DNA of 64,000 nucleotides from Adiantum capillus-veneris (GCA_014529385.2 CM043958.1:144150734-144214733), one strand, 5' to 3'. Counted from the stretch's first letter, positions 23,500 to 36,074 are shown. Numbers and translations are program-made. The notes: generated from the letters alone by a model not told the origin.

Positions 23500-24477
23500 T
23501 GATGGCTATAGCATATTAGGAACAACGTCAATATGTGGAGACTCAATGACATCAAGCTCCTCTATTTTCACACTCCTCTTAGGAGGTGCAAAATTTATGA
23601 CAATGGCTTTACCCTTCTCTCTTTGCAACAGTTGGCAATCTTTCTTCAGGTGTCCTTTCTTGTAACAATGTAGGTATTCAATGTTCCGCATCTTGCTACA
23701 TGCATTCTTGAGATCTCAAAAATGATCGTAACTGCAACTATGACCTCTTTACCTTTGATTGTTCCTCTTGCTACTTCCACTTGCCATTTACGCATCACCA
23801 TGCCCACTAGTGTCAAGAGACTGACGTCGAATCTCTTCTGTGAGCAAAGCATTGTTAACATTACTGAAAATAAGCTTTCCCTTAAGTAAAAAGTTACTGA
23901 TGTCAGTATTGAACATGTGACCACGATGCAAGCAAAGAATATAGCAAGAAAATGGATTTTATTTCATCATCAAAATTAAGCCCCTTTCATGTCAAAACTG
24001 AGCAAACACACTCTTAAAATTCTTTAGGTGTGAAGTGACACTACTATTTTGTTTCATATTAAGACGCATAAGCTTCTGCACTTTGTTCAATGTACTCTTA
24101 CCATCCCATGCTTAGCATAAATACTACCTTGGCATAGTTCTTGTCCATAATCATGAAGAATATAGATCACCAAGATGCAACCTCTTACCATCCCATGTTG
24201 AGCATAAATACTCCCACACTTCCTTAGAATTTTTCGTGTCCATAATCATGAAGAACATAGACTCAATAAGATGCAACCTAATAGTTGCCATGGCATGAGT
24301 ATCAAGCTCCTCCCACTGATCTCATCAATGTACAAACCCTCTCTGCGCCTTGTCAATGGTGTTGCAAGTCCTTTGTTGACTAGCAGATCAAGCATTCTCT
24401 ACTTCCATATAATGAAAATTGTGCCATCATACTTCTTAATGTAGTGATATTCTTTCTCATAAGATCCAGCCATACTG
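23500..24477 (-). pseudogene. Ty1/copia gag remnant
   Basis: Read by eye on the - strand from 24477, the start is MAGSYEKEYHYIKKYDGT followed by a Trp-Lys pair, the N-terminal pattern of plant copia gag (start, then K-x-D-G, then W-K-x-x-M), with a stop soon after. At the far end (about 23690-23650) HCYKKGHLKKDC is a zinc knuckle that has lost its first Cys. Between them are many stops. Pol is not found downstream, so only the gag end of the element survives. Confidence 0.7.
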
Positions 24478-25140
24478 ATAAGAGCTAATTGCAAGAGAAT
24501 AAAGCTAAGAACTTATGGAAATTTTTTGACAATTTTTTTGGCAGAGCCTCTCTACATGGAGATAAAAATCTCAACTAGAAACTCAGCAGAATCACTACAA
24601 TGTCAATGCAAAAGACTGATGTAAGTGAACTAGAGGACTTGCTGAAAAAATCTATCAAAGTGTAATGGGAGCAAAGTCTCAACCCAAATCAAGAAAAAAT
24701 CAACACATAAAATATCAAAAGTGCTCTCTAAGCATAAACAAAAAATATATAATCAAGATAACTGACAAATGTGACTGCCAACAAGGCATGAAAAGCACTT
24801 ATACCCTTCTATACACATCCTATGGCAAGGACACAAATGGGGATCTCTAGCAACCTAATCTACCTCACACTGGGTAACCTAGACCCTAGTGATTGGATTC
24901 AAAAAACCGCAGGTAACGACCCTCACAAAAGGCTACACAAACACAGCTAGCCACAACCTCAGAAAGGGTTGTTTTGGATTGAGTCTAGAAAACGACTCGA
25001 ACTGCCAAAACAAGCCAAAATTGGATCCACTTCAAGAGCATATGAGACACTCACATAGGTGCCATTGAGATGCAAGCAAAGTCTAAATGATTTTCGTATG
25101 GGGAGTAAAACAAAAAAACTCCTTTGAATAGAGCACATGC

Positions 25141-25432
25141 ACACACAAGGTGCTAATCACACATATCCATATGCATAAAAATCCCAAAGATAATTAGTCA
25201 TTGGTAAGAAATCTCCCAAAGAGAATTAGTCACTGATTATCATGTGTAAGAACACACAAGGTGCTAATCACACATATCCATATGCATAAAACTCCCAAAG
25301 ATAATTAGTCATTGGTAAGAAATCTCCCAAAGAGAATTAGTCATATGCATAAAACTCCCAAAGATAATCAGTCATTGGTAAGAAATCTCCCAAAGAGAAT
25401 TAGTCACTGATTATCATGTGTAAGAACAACAG
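25141..25432. repeat. Nested tandem repeat, 111-bp unit with 66-bp sub-unit
   Basis: A unit starting ACACACAAGGTGCTAATCAC at 25141 repeats at 25252 (offset 111). Within the second unit the block ATATGCATAAAACTCCCAAA to GAATTAGTC is copied once more. The copies are nearly identical. Confidence 0.9.
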
Positions 25433-25831
25433 ATTTGCAATAGAAATGCCTACCAACAAGAAGATCTGCAAACCTGTAGCTCTTTAGTCTTGTGAGTCTG
25501 ACAAACTAATAAAACTGGTAACCTATGAGCTATCAATGGCTAACCATTACAAACCAGACCACAATAAGCACACAACAAGATCTGTGTATACAATGCACCA
25601 AGAAATTAAATAGTAATTGTCAAGAATTCTCTCTTTGATAAGGTTGTGGGAAAACACTGTGGAAAAATGCGAATGCTATGTAGATGTCAATGCCATTGTG
25701 TTGATGTCAAATCCATAAAAAAACATCATGTAGGTGTGTGACAGGATGTTGCAAATCCACCAGTGATGATGTCTTGAGAAGGTGGACAGAAATGTGTATG
25801 TCACGAAGTCTTGGGCTGATCTAGAGCTCTT

Positions 25832-25945
<114 letters not shown>

Positions 25946-26021
25946 AAATTCACCAAGCATGAAGTGTATGTCATATCCAAAAGAAAACCTCTACTAGTAA
26001 TCTCCATTCTGTGTCGTCAAG

Positions 26022-26046
26022 TGTGTGTGTGTGTGTTTGTGTGTAT

Positions 26047-26138
<92 letters not shown>

Positions 26139-26172
26139 GCACGCACGCGCGCGCACACACACACACACACTT
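26022..26172. repeat. (GT)n plus long (CA)n microsatellite
   Basis: GT units at 26022-26044 are followed at once by CA units to about 26132, a CG-containing interruption (GCACGCACGCGCGC), then more CA to 26172. The GT and CA halves are complementary and could fold into a hairpin. Confidence 0.95.
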
Positions 26173-26660
26173 TCCTTCTCTTGGAAGTGCCTTCATGTTG
26201 CGGTGTGCTCTTGCACTATAGAGCACTCCAAACACTAGTCCTAGCTCTCTTTTTCTTTATAGCATTCTCAAGAGCTACAATAAATCTTCAAAAAACATCA
26301 ATTCTATCTTTTTGTTTGCCTCAGTGCTACCTTAAATTTTTTATTGCTTATTCTTATGCAATACTTGCATCAATGCAACGGGTCAAGTTTAGCGCTACCA
26401 GTACTCAGTTTAGCGCTACCAGTACTCAATTAATTTTTTGCCTACACAAAAATAGGCTCCAACGCTATGTTTGTTGGAAACCTGCATTATTTACCATGTC
26501 TAATGTTGCTCATTGTGTAGCAATCCAAAAGTTCAAAATCTTAGAAGGTCCAATACGTATGCTATAGACCTTTGAGCTAAAAATTACATTGGACACTAAG
26601 GCTTGATCTTTAGCTCATTTTGAAGCTCTTGCACATGCACTGGGAGCAAGAAGAATGTTA

Positions 26661-26672
26661 GCTTTGATACCA
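26661..26672 (-). promoter_or_regulatory. Primer-binding site of the copia remnant
   Basis: On the - strand TGGTATCAAAGC, one base different from the usual initiator-Met site TGGTATCAGAGC. It lies two bases inside the LTR that starts at 26675 on the + strand. Confidence 0.8.
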
Positions 26673-26674
26673 CT

Positions 26675-26921
26675 TGTGAGTATGCATGTGGTTTGTGTGA
26701 AGTGTGAGTGCAGGTGAGGAAGGAGATAGGTGCATAGAGTGTTGGTGGAGCTCATCATGAGGATTAATGCCTTACCTCTCGTTATTGTTCTATATTACCA
26801 AAGTTAGCACAATCAACGTGATGGGTGTTTGGCTAGTTGGCGTGAACCCTAACAAGTAATACATACATATATATTTATTTATTTGAAGATAAATGATTTA
26901 TTATGGGTGTAGGGTGCTACA
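26675..26921 (-). repeat. 5' LTR of the copia remnant
   Basis: About 247 bp. On the - strand it starts TGTAGCACCC and ends CTCACA next to the primer-binding site, so both ends have TG/CA termini. I found no matching 3' LTR, which fits an element whose pol end has been lost. Confidence 0.65.
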
Positions 26922-29056
26922 TAAGTAAGCATCTCAAAAAAATCACAGATCACTTACTACATTGAAGCACACAAGCTAAACATTTTAGTAGAAAGTTCAA
27001 GAATGGACGATGCCTAGTACGGGTGACACCTATACAAATGTACCAAAAGTGGATTGAAGGATCCATCATTGATCCAAAGTTAGAGCTTTCAAGGAATGGA
27101 GATGATGAGCAATATCTAGGGTGACACACTCTAGCTCCCTCTATCTCTATATGGTTTTATTTAGAGAATTGGGAGGATTTAAAGATCGCTCATCAACTTG
27201 ACCCTATGTATACATTCAAGAATGTAGGTCACTCTTTGTGGAAGCATATTGTTGGTTTGAATGACATAGATGCAATTAGGAATGACTTAAAAGAGAAAAA
27301 TTACAATGCAGATTCTAGCCCCATGTTGATAAAGAGATAGGTTGAAAAGAATACGCATCTATAGCATGGGTGCTTACCTCTGAAGAGATTAATTTTACCA
27401 ATCACATAATACAATCTATCTGCACATGCACGGGATTTGGTGCCTCATTGAAGATTATATTCACTATGGATGGTATGACCCTTTTCAATTTAAAGACACA
27501 TGATTGACATAATTTCATCAAGGTAGAATCCAAACCTTTTTTTATCATAACAAGTTGTTGTTGCAACCAGATACTGACTAACTCAATTGTAAATTTTTAA
27601 ATGTAGCACCTTCTCTCCCTTGTTATTTATGGTTGCCTAATGAGTGGTATTCAAAATGTTATCTATCATTTGGGGAAGCTATCAAAGTATGTTTATTTAT
27701 CAAACGTATTTATCTATGTGCTTTTAATAAATGTTTAACACAATGTCTATGCTTTCTTCTAGATGGATCACATCTAATGTGATTAATACAATGTCAATAC
27801 CACAAAATAAAAAGGAGTGTATAGAGCACTTTGCATGGTAGTGAATGAGATAAAAACTTCTTTTTTTGACATTCAAGTCCACATACTCATTCATTGGTAG
27901 ATGAGATAGAGACTACATCCATTGTTAACAGTTATTAGATGTTTTATGTTGAGAGATTCATGGGATTTTTAAGGGGTTTATTTGCTAAAGAGCACAATCA
28001 AAGGGCTCAATGGATGGGGGATGGGGAGGGGATGGGTGCTTAGAGAGTGCATGTGTTACCTTTCAAAGTACCTTGAGCATGTTGAAAAGGATGCTCCTTG
28101 CAAATGGACAATTGAAGAGTCTCTTATACTTTTAGATGTTATGTGAAAAAGGCATTCGTCACGAGCTCTCAACTATAGAATGCTTGAACATATCCATGTT
28201 TATTATTTACAACTCATAGTTTATGGAAAGATTTTTTGAAGAGTATGAGGAAGTTTTCATCCCAAAAAGAAGACAAAGAGGTGGCAAATCTACCAACATT
28301 GAACTTCCATCTATTCTATCATGGCTATCTTACTGTATTAGAGACGAAATTGTGGAAGGAGAAAACATCAATGATGAGCAAAGAGAGATTGGATTTAACT
28401 ATGATAGAGATGTAACAATTCTTTTATGAGTGCATGTTTATCAAGTTGTTTAAATTTATAGTATTACTGCTTAGATTTAATGTGCTTGATTTCAACAATT
28501 ATACGCATGTGAAAATAGCAACATGTGTACCTATGAACAACATATTTAGGTCAAAATAATTGATTAAAGACACATAGCTCAAGATCCTTGTATTGTTTCA
28601 TCTTTTAAAGAGAAATCACATGCAATTGCAAGAGACACAAACCCTACTGTTGACAATCTTGGCTATGTGGAAATTACATTTGGCATTTATGAACTGATTT
28701 GCAAGCACGTAATATTAACTTATAGATATACAAAAATGTTTTTACACGGATATCTTAAAGGTTTTTTCAAAGGTATTATTGATATCTTATGTTAACATAT
28801 TGTATTGAAGGTTGATTGGTTATGTGCTAAATATAGTCAAGAGCCATTCGATTTTTGGTCAGTTGATTCTTCAAAACCATTATTGACAACACAAGAACTA
28901 TATATTTTTACTGGTCCATTGTGAGTAGTCTTTCTTCTACACTCCCCTAGATTCTCTGAGTCCATGGAGGCAAGCTGTGTCTATCAATCCTTGAGGACAT
29001 CAGATATTTGATATCATTGACAAATAGCTTGGTTACCTTGGCTATTTGATTATCGT
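26922..29056. other. Old degenerate sequence flanking the chromovirus
   Basis: An AT-rich stretch with readable coding-like pieces on the + strand: near 27180-27330 (WEDLKIAHQLDPMYTFKNVG), at 28223-28429 a 68-codon ORF (MERFFEEYEEVFIPKRRQRG), and near 28650-28920 (EPFDFWSVDSSKPLLTTQEL). They are separated by stops and are not in one frame. I recognise no family. They may be exons or fragments of one decayed gene or element. Confidence 0.35.
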
Positions 29057-30638
29057 TGTAACATTTAATGGCCTAGTAACTTGTGTGTAACGGAAAATAG
29101 CATGAACATAGTGAGCATTTCATTAGAATAGATTCCTAATGAGAATAAAAAGAGTGCTTGGGTGGGGAGAGGAAAAAAAATCATAACACCTAGTTAGATA
29201 GCATGAACAATACTTAAAAAGAGAGAGAAATTAAGCTATGACAACAGTTGAGGACCGGATTTGCATGGAGCCGGTCCCCCCTCCAAAAGGCTTTGTATTA
29301 TGGTTTCTCCCACCAAGAGAGACATTTTACAATACAATTATTTGTGTTCCTTCAATATTAGCTAGTGCAATGAAGATGGAAACTTCAAGCACTAAGCAAA
29401 ACACTTATTAAACACAACATCAATTCCCTCACGGTCTCAGACCCAAGACCTCACACACCTTCGAAGATGGTGAGAGCTAGCGGGGTATGAGAGTAGATTG
29501 AGAGGAAGAAGGAGTAGTCTTACGAGAAATATGTACATCTCCTCACATAATCATTCATATTAGCATAGCTTAGCTTAGTAATTAGCATGGTAGAGGAGAT
29601 GAGCATGCATTGAAGCTTGGCTTTGGTTGGATTTGCATCAGTAAGCCAAGAGTTGTTCATGTAGGCCTCCCTTCTCCAAGCTTGGAGTAGGTGATAAGCT
29701 TTCCATTAAAGCTTGAGAAGGAGAGAGAGAGAGAGAGTCTTCTTATTCCACACATGGACTAGTGTGAGTGTGTATGAAATAATGCCTCAAGAAAATCATC
29801 CCCCTCTCTCTCTTGGTTGACCCCTCGTTATTTGCTCATGCTCACACCCTATTGGACCTCTCCAGGCTTAGCAAATGGAATTTCAAGAGCATAAGTAATA
29901 TCCTTCTGAAATGTGTCCCCCTTTCCCCTTTTGGGAGAGATTTAGGTAATCAATAAATACAACTAAACTCTCATTGGACCCCTTTGTCTCCTGGCCAATA
30001 GGAATCAGGCAAGCCATTGGGCTGTTAAATGCTCATTGGACCCCTTGGAAGACCGTCCAATAGTCTTCTAGACAGCTTAATTCCTATTGGTTCTTTTATT
30101 AAGTTTTATTAAATTAATTAAACTAGATTTACTCTAGCCTAATTCTCATTGGTCCACCTCCATGGCCATCCAATAGGATTTGAGTACACCTTGTGGGCAT
30201 CTGGGCTAGGGAGCTGACATGTGTCCCTCATTCCCTTTGTGTAAAGGGAGCTTGTGTGTGTGTGTGTGTGTTTCTCTCTCATCCCCTACTTGCAAGGCTT
30301 GCCCCCTCCTATGTAGGGATTATGAAGACTTTTTTTACACACACTAAGTATCCAATTTTCCTAGTGTTTGACCTTTGGACACAACCTTTGAATTTTGGAA
30401 CCTTCGCATTTTGGAAGTCTTAAATGAGCTGAACCTTAGGGTCTTTCAAGCCCATTGTTGCACATTGCTCTTTTGCAGATGGACCCCCCTTTGGATCCCT
30501 ATTTTCCCTCCTTTGGATCCCTACTATGGCCAGCTTAACCAATATTCTAGCTTTTTCTCCCCTAACACTTCCCCATATTAAATGATCAGTTTACATGAGA
30601 AAATCATTTAGGAGAATTAGATATTAGTTATTATGACA
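29057..30638 (-). repeat. 3' LTR of the chromovirus
   Basis: 1582 bp, starting TGTAACATTTAATGG and ending TTATGACA on the + strand, with TG/CA termini. It matches the two halves of the 5' LTR with substitutions and small indels. It contains a short (GT)n tract at 30253-30271 that is much longer in the other copy. No gene is visible. Confidence 0.9.
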
Positions 30639-30654
30639 TTACCTCTCTCTTGAA
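30639..30654 (-). promoter_or_regulatory. Polypurine tract of the chromovirus
   Basis: On the - strand TTCAAGAGAGAGGTAA directly precedes the LTR start TGTCATAATAAC. It is the plus-strand primer for reverse transcription. Confidence 0.85.
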
Positions 30655-31009
30655 ATCATAGTCGTCCTCGACTATGGGGTAGAGAAGATAAATCATATTC
30701 ATTAGTCCTTTTTCTAGCGGGTAGAGAATCCCTATGTTACCCTACAACATTGTTCAAGAATGGATGACTAGTCCGTTTGGTGCTTGAGAGCCTAAGCTTC
30801 CGCAAGCATGTCTGCACATTAGTCCTATCAATCGTCCATAGTAGAGTGACAAGATCTACTTGGTGCTTGGGAGACGTCGTCTTCACAAACTTGATCTAAG
30901 CATGCATACTACTTCACATTTGTGCACAATAAAGCAAAAGAGAGTCTTATAAGATAAAAAATTTGTTCATTTTAAACATTTGTACATTTGCTTACTCTAG
31001 AGAATCATT

Positions 31010-31266
31010 GTAAGCATTGACAAGGTTTAGGTTATCCTTTAATTGTATGCCTTGCATCCATCTAGCATCTTCAAAAGGATAATTCTTAAAGTTAATAAGA
31101 TATCGCCGGATAGCCTTACCGCCTCTTAGTACCTTGTCTTCATGTCGAGAATGGACTCGGGCTGCATCACCTCTTCTTGGTCCTCGATCTCCGGTGGGTC
31201 TTCAATAGTTGGTTCTTGTGGTGGATCTCCTTTGTAAGGCTTTAGAAGGCTCACATGCAAAGCATT
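31010..31266 (-). pseudogene. Chromodomain at the integrase C-terminus
   Basis: A chromodomain targets integration by reading histone methylation marks. On the - strand one frame gives QEEVMQPESIL. After a one-base frameshift near 31150, another gives RHEDKVLRGGKAIRRYLINF followed by KNYPFEDARWMQG. This is the chromodomain pattern of chromoviruses (aromatic residues Tyr, Phe/Tyr and Trp in order). It continues the integrase of the same element. The frameshift would remove the domain from the product. Confidence 0.85.
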
Positions 31267-32121
31267 CTATAGGAGAAAATGGCTTAACAATTTGAGTTGA
31301 TAGGCCATCTCATTGATTGGCCTAAGAATTTGGAAGGGACCATAGTACCTTTTTGCTAATTTAGCATAGCACTTTTGGTGTTCTGTAGGATTCTTGCCTG
31401 TCGTGTGCCTTAATCGAGACTTGGGAGATTTGAGAAAGACCCAATCATTTTCTTTAAAGGATTGGGCTCTTCTGTGCTTGTCAGTAGCAGCCTTTTGCCT
31501 TTGTTGTGAGATAGAGATAGCATCCTTAATCTTTTGGAAAGATTCTTGTAGGTCTCGGCTATACTCATTTGCAGTGAAGATCTTCCCGTGTACCTTAAGT
31601 AGCAGGGGACTTTTTGATCTTCCCTCAATTACCTCAAAAGGTGCTTTTCCCATGGAAGTATGTACAATGTTATTGTAGGCATACTCCACTAAGGGTAAGT
31701 ACTTCTCCCATTGGGATCTTTGATCTACTTCCTTGACATAGGCTTTTAGTGGATCAAGAATTGTTAGGTTCGCTATTTCACTTTGGACATCCGTTTGCGG
31801 GTGATAGGCCAAAGAGAAGTTTAGCCTTGTCCCTAAATTCTCAAAGAGACCCTTCCAAAAATTACTCGTCATTCTAGGATCTCTATCCGACACTATGGAC
31901 ATTGGCAAGCCATGGTACTTGAAGATTTTTGAAATGAAGAGGGTTGCCATTTGATGGGCTTTGATAGTCTTTTTGATAGGTATAAAATGAGCTTGTTTAC
32001 TGAACCTGTCTACTATCGTCCATATTCTCGTATTCCCATGGATAGACTTAGGCAATCCAAAGATATGGTGAATTAGGGATTGGCAAAGGTTGAAGCAATC
32101 CACGTTGCTTCCCTCTATCAA
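31267..32121 (-). pseudogene. Integrase catalytic core and tail, chromovirus
   Basis: A 284-codon ORF. It shows WTIVDRFSKQAHFIPIKK (first Asp), MSIVSDRDPRMTSNFWKG (second Asp) and the YHPQTDVQSEIAN segment with the catalytic Glu. It then continues with YAYNN and the tail ENDWVFLKSPKSRLRH, ending near YYGPFQI. The catalytic triad is present. A stop upstream separates it from the zinc-binding domain at 32140-32457, and the chromodomain follows after a further break. Confidence 0.9.
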
Positions 32122-32139
32122 ACTTCCTCTTTTGGCATA

Positions 32140-32457
32140 CTACACATTTAGAAACATACTCTTGTTTGCTTTCATGGTAGGCCAATAGAAATATGTTTCA
32201 ATCCCCTTTAGGGTAGATTGAATCCCTCTATGCCCCGCATAAGGAGGAGCATGAGATTCATACATTACTTTCTCACGTAGTGAGTTAGTAACGCATAGTC
32301 TATTTCCATAGAGAAGATAAACATCTTGTAAGGTAAATGGTTCCTCTTTCTTCCCTAATGCAAGGGCTGAAATCACATCTCTAAAATTGGGATCAGTAGC
32401 ATCCTCACCTATCATAGAAGATAGATCATTGTGAGTTTCTATGAAAACCACATTCAC
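32140..32457 (-). pseudogene. Integrase zinc-binding domain, chromovirus
   Basis: A 105-codon fragment with HAPPYAGHRGIQSTLKGI and FYWPTM, the HHCC domain pattern (two His visible, the two Cys in VCQKR just after a stop). It lies between RNase H and the integrase core. Confidence 0.8.
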
Positions 32458-33122
32458 TCTCGGCCATCTTTAGAGTGCATCGGCTACTTGATTATGCTTG
32501 CCAGCAATGTGAGCAATATGAAAAAGAAATAACGAAAGAAAATTTCCCACCTCATTTGTTTGTCGGGAGAGATTGGTCTGCATCATGAAGTACTTAAGAC
32601 TTTGGTGATCCGTTCACACAGAATGAAAGGAGTCCCCAATAAATAGTGCTTCCATGAGTCGAAGGCATGTAGAACTGTGAGGAGTTCCTTTTCATATATG
32701 CCTAGAGCTTGCTCAACAAGGTTGAGCCTTCAACTTTCATAGGCTATGGTGTGGCCTTCTTGGAGCAAAACAGCTCCAAGGCAATCACCACAAGTGTCAC
32801 ATTGGACCTCAAATGGCTTTGAGAGATCCGGAAGTGTAAGCAAAGGTTGAGAGATAAGCTTTTCTTTAAGCTTTTTGAAAGCATTGTTCTCCTTGGCAGA
32901 ACATGTATACCTAACGTTTTTCTTTGTTAGGTCATGTAATGGTCGTGCAATTTCTAAGAACTTTTCTATGAAGCGTCTATAATATGCACACATACCTATA
33001 AGGCTTCTTAGTTCATGAAGATTCCTTGGTTTAGGCCATCCTTTTATTACCTCTAACTTTGGTGGATCCATTTGGATGCCATCTTGAGAGATAATGTGAC
33101 CTAAATACTGAATCTCTTGCAA
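32458..33122 (-). pseudogene. RT thumb and RNase H, chromovirus
   Basis: The ORF 33122-32730 holds the end of RT (IQYLGHIISQDGIQ, then SLIGMCAYYRRFIEKF) and the start of RNase H (FEVQCDTCGDCLGAVLLQ, first Asp). Beyond a stop near 32730, further RNase H pieces can be read to about 32460: a YEKELL-like Glu segment and WKHYLLGT. Confidence 0.8.
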
Positions 33123-33760
33123 GAAAAATTCACTTTTCTCTCAATTAACATAAAGTTTATTCTCTCTTAGAACTTGAAATATTACCTAGAGGTGTTTCTT
33201 GTGTCTATCTAGTGAATTAGAGTAGATGATAATATCATCAAAGAACACTCTAGTAAAGGTTCGGTGAGGCATGAATAGCTTCTCCATCAAGCGGTTGAAT
33301 GTGGTTGGTGCATTGGTCAAGCCAAAAGGCATGAAAATATATTTGTAAAGACCAAACGTAGTGCAAAATGCGGTCTTTACAATGTCTTGATTAGCTATCC
33401 TTATTTGATGATAGCCACTTTTTAGGTCAATCCTACTGAACTAGGTGGACCCTTGTAGCTTATCAAATAGGTCTTTCTACCCTTGGAATCGGAAACCTAT
33501 TCTTGATAGTGATCCTATTTAGTTCTCTATAGTCGACACACATACGATATGTGCCGTCTTTCTTTTACACTGATAGCACACGGGTGAGCAAAATGGAGAT
33601 GAGCTGGGCCTAACCATGCCCTTCTCAACTAACTCATGCACTTGCTGCATAATCTCCTCTTGTTGAGCTTGAGAAACTCTATAAGGAGGTTTATTAGACG
33701 GTGAAATTCCTGGAAGAAGTTCAATTGCATGGTCATCATTGCCTCGTTTAGGAGGTAGCT
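33123..33760 (-). pseudogene. Reverse transcriptase palm, chromovirus
   Basis: No long single ORF, but pieces read in order on the - strand: SNKPPYRVSQAQQEEIMQQV near 33690, a [14 protein letters not shown]-like segment near 33540, FGLTNAPT near 33310 and the active site VFFDDIIIYSN at about 33250-33215 (FFDD). Several stops interrupt it. It lies between protease and the RT thumb/RNase H ORF. Confidence 0.75.
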
Positions 33761-33817
33761 CACAAGGGATGTTGTCAATAAAGACATCTTGAAACCCCTT
33801 GACAAAATTGGATAACT

Positions 33818-34374
33818 CTAATTCCTTGTGAGTATGTATATTTTCTTTTGTTGAAACAATAGGTTCATTTTGACAATCTTTAACAAAATCATGTACACGA
33901 AAATAGACCTCTTTATTGACTTATTGAAAGCTTGCGTATGTACAATGGGTATGGTGTTACCCATTTTCTTAGCATCTATGTACATATCTTTTTCCGTGAA
34001 CCTAAAGTAGATTCTCCTTTCAGGGAATTTAACATTGGCAGCCATGCGATCAAACCATGGTGCCCCTAGGATTACATCTTCATGCTTGAGAGGAGAGATA
34101 AAGAAGTCCTCTTTGTCCACATAGCTTTGGAAATGGAGCCTCAATTTCCCAATTAAGGGAGTGACTGAAGCTTCTTGCCCCTTGAAAGCACCATCTGCGA
34201 GGGTAGGACATCTCCCATCTCATAGACTTGTATGCCTAGCTTGGTGGCCAACTCTGTGGATATGAAATTGTGAGTAGAACCAGGGTCAAAGAGAATAAAA
34301 GCATCATGTTCTCTTACCTTTCCCCAAGTATGGCATAGAGTCGGATATGGTGCGTGGCCTTTGAGAGTTGACAT
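33818..34374 (-). pseudogene. Aspartic protease, chromovirus
   Basis: Two fragments. The first (34374-34153) has the active-site segment FILFDPGSTHNFIS, with Asp-Pro-Gly-Ser in place of the usual Asp-Ser/Thr-Gly, as is common in plant gypsy elements. The second (34144-33818) has EDVILGAPWFDRM, the flap-side ILG motif. A stop separates them. Confidence 0.8.
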
Positions 34375-35561
34375 ACTCTACCATTTCTTCAGTTAAGCCC
34401 AAAAAAAATTGTTGCTTTTGCTCTCCAAAATCCAAATTTTTGAAGGCAGTGGCTTTGAGTTGTAGGTCCCAAAACTTGTCTACATATTTGTGAATGGATT
34501 CGTAGGGAGAGAGCTTCAGGCTTCGCCATTCGGTGAGTACTTTGTCTTTGGCATCAATGGCCAAAAACTACTTCATAATGGAAGCTCTTAAAGCTTTCCA
34601 TGTTCATGAGCTTCACCGTTGGCCCGTAGGCTAGACCACCATTGCCTGGTGGACTTCTGAAAGTGCATAGCTACATGGTGTAGCTTAGAGGACTCCGTGA
34701 AGCCCTCATCTCCAAACGTCGCATCGAATTGTTGGATAAAGGCCAAGACTTTGTCCATAGCACCAAAGGTGCTATAGTAGGTAAGGAAAGAGATGCTCTT
34801 TCCTCCCTCTTTGAACTTCTTGAGCTTGGACGAACTCTTCCACGTGGCATAGGATTTCCTATGGCCTCTTCTTTTTGATGGTTCAAAGGTTGCAATATCA
34901 CTTTCTTCGAAAGATGAAGAATTTGAGGAAGATGGAGAAGAGGGTGACCTCTTTCTCGCCATTTTCTTTCCTTGATCTTCTTTGTCTGTACCATCACTTT
35001 CATAAGAGGAAGAGGATGAAGAAGATGGAGAAGAGGGTGTCCTCTTTCTCGCCTTTTTCTTCCCTTTCTTTTTGTCATCCCTCTTTGAAGTATGGTGTGG
35101 AGAAGTGTTTGATGGTCTTCTCCATTTTAGTGGTGATGGAGAGCGTTTATCCCACCATCTTCATGGAGCCATCTCCATCAAGGTGGCAGGAGAATCATTT
35201 ATTTCTTGTTATTTTGGTGGAGGCTCTTGAGTTATCCTTTGAGAAGGAGATGCATCATCAGAAGAAAATTTTTGAGCCCTTCATATGGATCCTCTTCTTC
35301 TTCCCGAATTGGAGAGAGGACTCTTTTGGAAGTCTCACAAGGAAGCTTCCTAGGTGCTCTCTTGTCATGGTGGGGAGCTTGGAGAATCCCATGAGCACAA
35401 AGCTGCCGTTGCACTTCACTTTGGAGGGATGGATTGCCCATGGCTTGTTGAAGCTTAGAAACAAGATAGTTAACAAGCATAGGGGCATCATTAGTAGCAT
35501 GCTCATTAGCAAAATCAAAGTTATCAACATTAATTTCACTCTCTTTACTATTGTCAGCCAT
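34304..35561 (-). pseudogene. Gag, chromovirus
   Basis: Starts at 35561 (MADNSKESEINVDNF), followed by a Ser- and Lys/Arg-rich stretch (35078-34870) and the capsid core of the Retrotrans_gag type (SSKLHHVAMHFQKSTRQWW, then LSPYESIHKYVDKFWDL). Frameshifts near 35230 and 34590 break it into at least three frames. I see no zinc knuckle. The Lys/Arg-Ser region is internally duplicated: the segment coding RKR-SPSSPSSS occurs twice, near 35040 and 34960. Confidence 0.75.
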
Positions 35562-35966
35562 TCTAACAACTTTTAGGTGTAAAATGTTTAGGTGTACTTT
35601 GGCACTTCAAGCCTTAGTTGCTACTCCTCTTTACCCCCTTTAGAAAAAGCACTCAAGCTATTGTGCCCGTGGCTTGAATACCATTAATTGCAAGGAATAG
35701 AAGAGAGGGTTGTTCAACACCAAAACATCACCGGCTCTTGTCAATCTTCTAGTATCTCAATAGTGGTTAAGCCGTAGGCAAACCCCGTAGGACTCCATTA
35801 TTAAGACCATAGCTCTCAACGGTGATGCCCCGTTATCTGCACAAAGGCAGGCACATTGCAAGGCTGAAAAATCCCTATTCTACTTACTCATTTGCAATTA
35901 ATAATAACAACCATTTATAGCTAGCTTGAGGACCTCCCTTCTTGAGCAAGAAAAGAGAAACCTTGT

Positions 35967-35978
35967 GCTCTGATACCA
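35967..35978 (-). promoter_or_regulatory. Primer-binding site of the chromovirus
   Basis: On the - strand TGGTATCAGAGC, the initiator-Met site, one base inside the LTR terminus at 35980. Confidence 0.9.
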
Positions 35979-35979
35979 A

Positions 35980-36066
35980 TGTAACATTTAATGGCCTAGT
36001 AACTTGTGTGTAGCGGAAAATAGCATGAACATAGTGAGCATTTCATTAGAATAGATTCCTAATGAG
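35980..36066 (-). repeat. 5' LTR of the chromovirus, inner segment
   Basis: Matches 29057-29143 almost exactly, then homology stops abruptly at the edge of the inserted DNA transposon. The rest of the LTR resumes at 48074. Confidence 0.9.
36059..36066. repeat. Candidate 8-bp target site duplication (left)
   Basis: CCTAATGA here and at 48074-48081 flank the inserted element. The LTR copy at 29057-30638 has this octamer once. The duplication could be 9 bp if the preceding T (TCCTAATGA on both sides) is counted. Confidence 0.65.
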
Positions 36067-36074
36067 ATATCAGA

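Noticed and set aside
34875-35576. 233-codon + strand ORF
   Set aside because: Antisense to the chromovirus gag. Its Phe/Ser/Lys-rich composition is that of a reverse reading of a Lys/Ser/Glu-rich gene.
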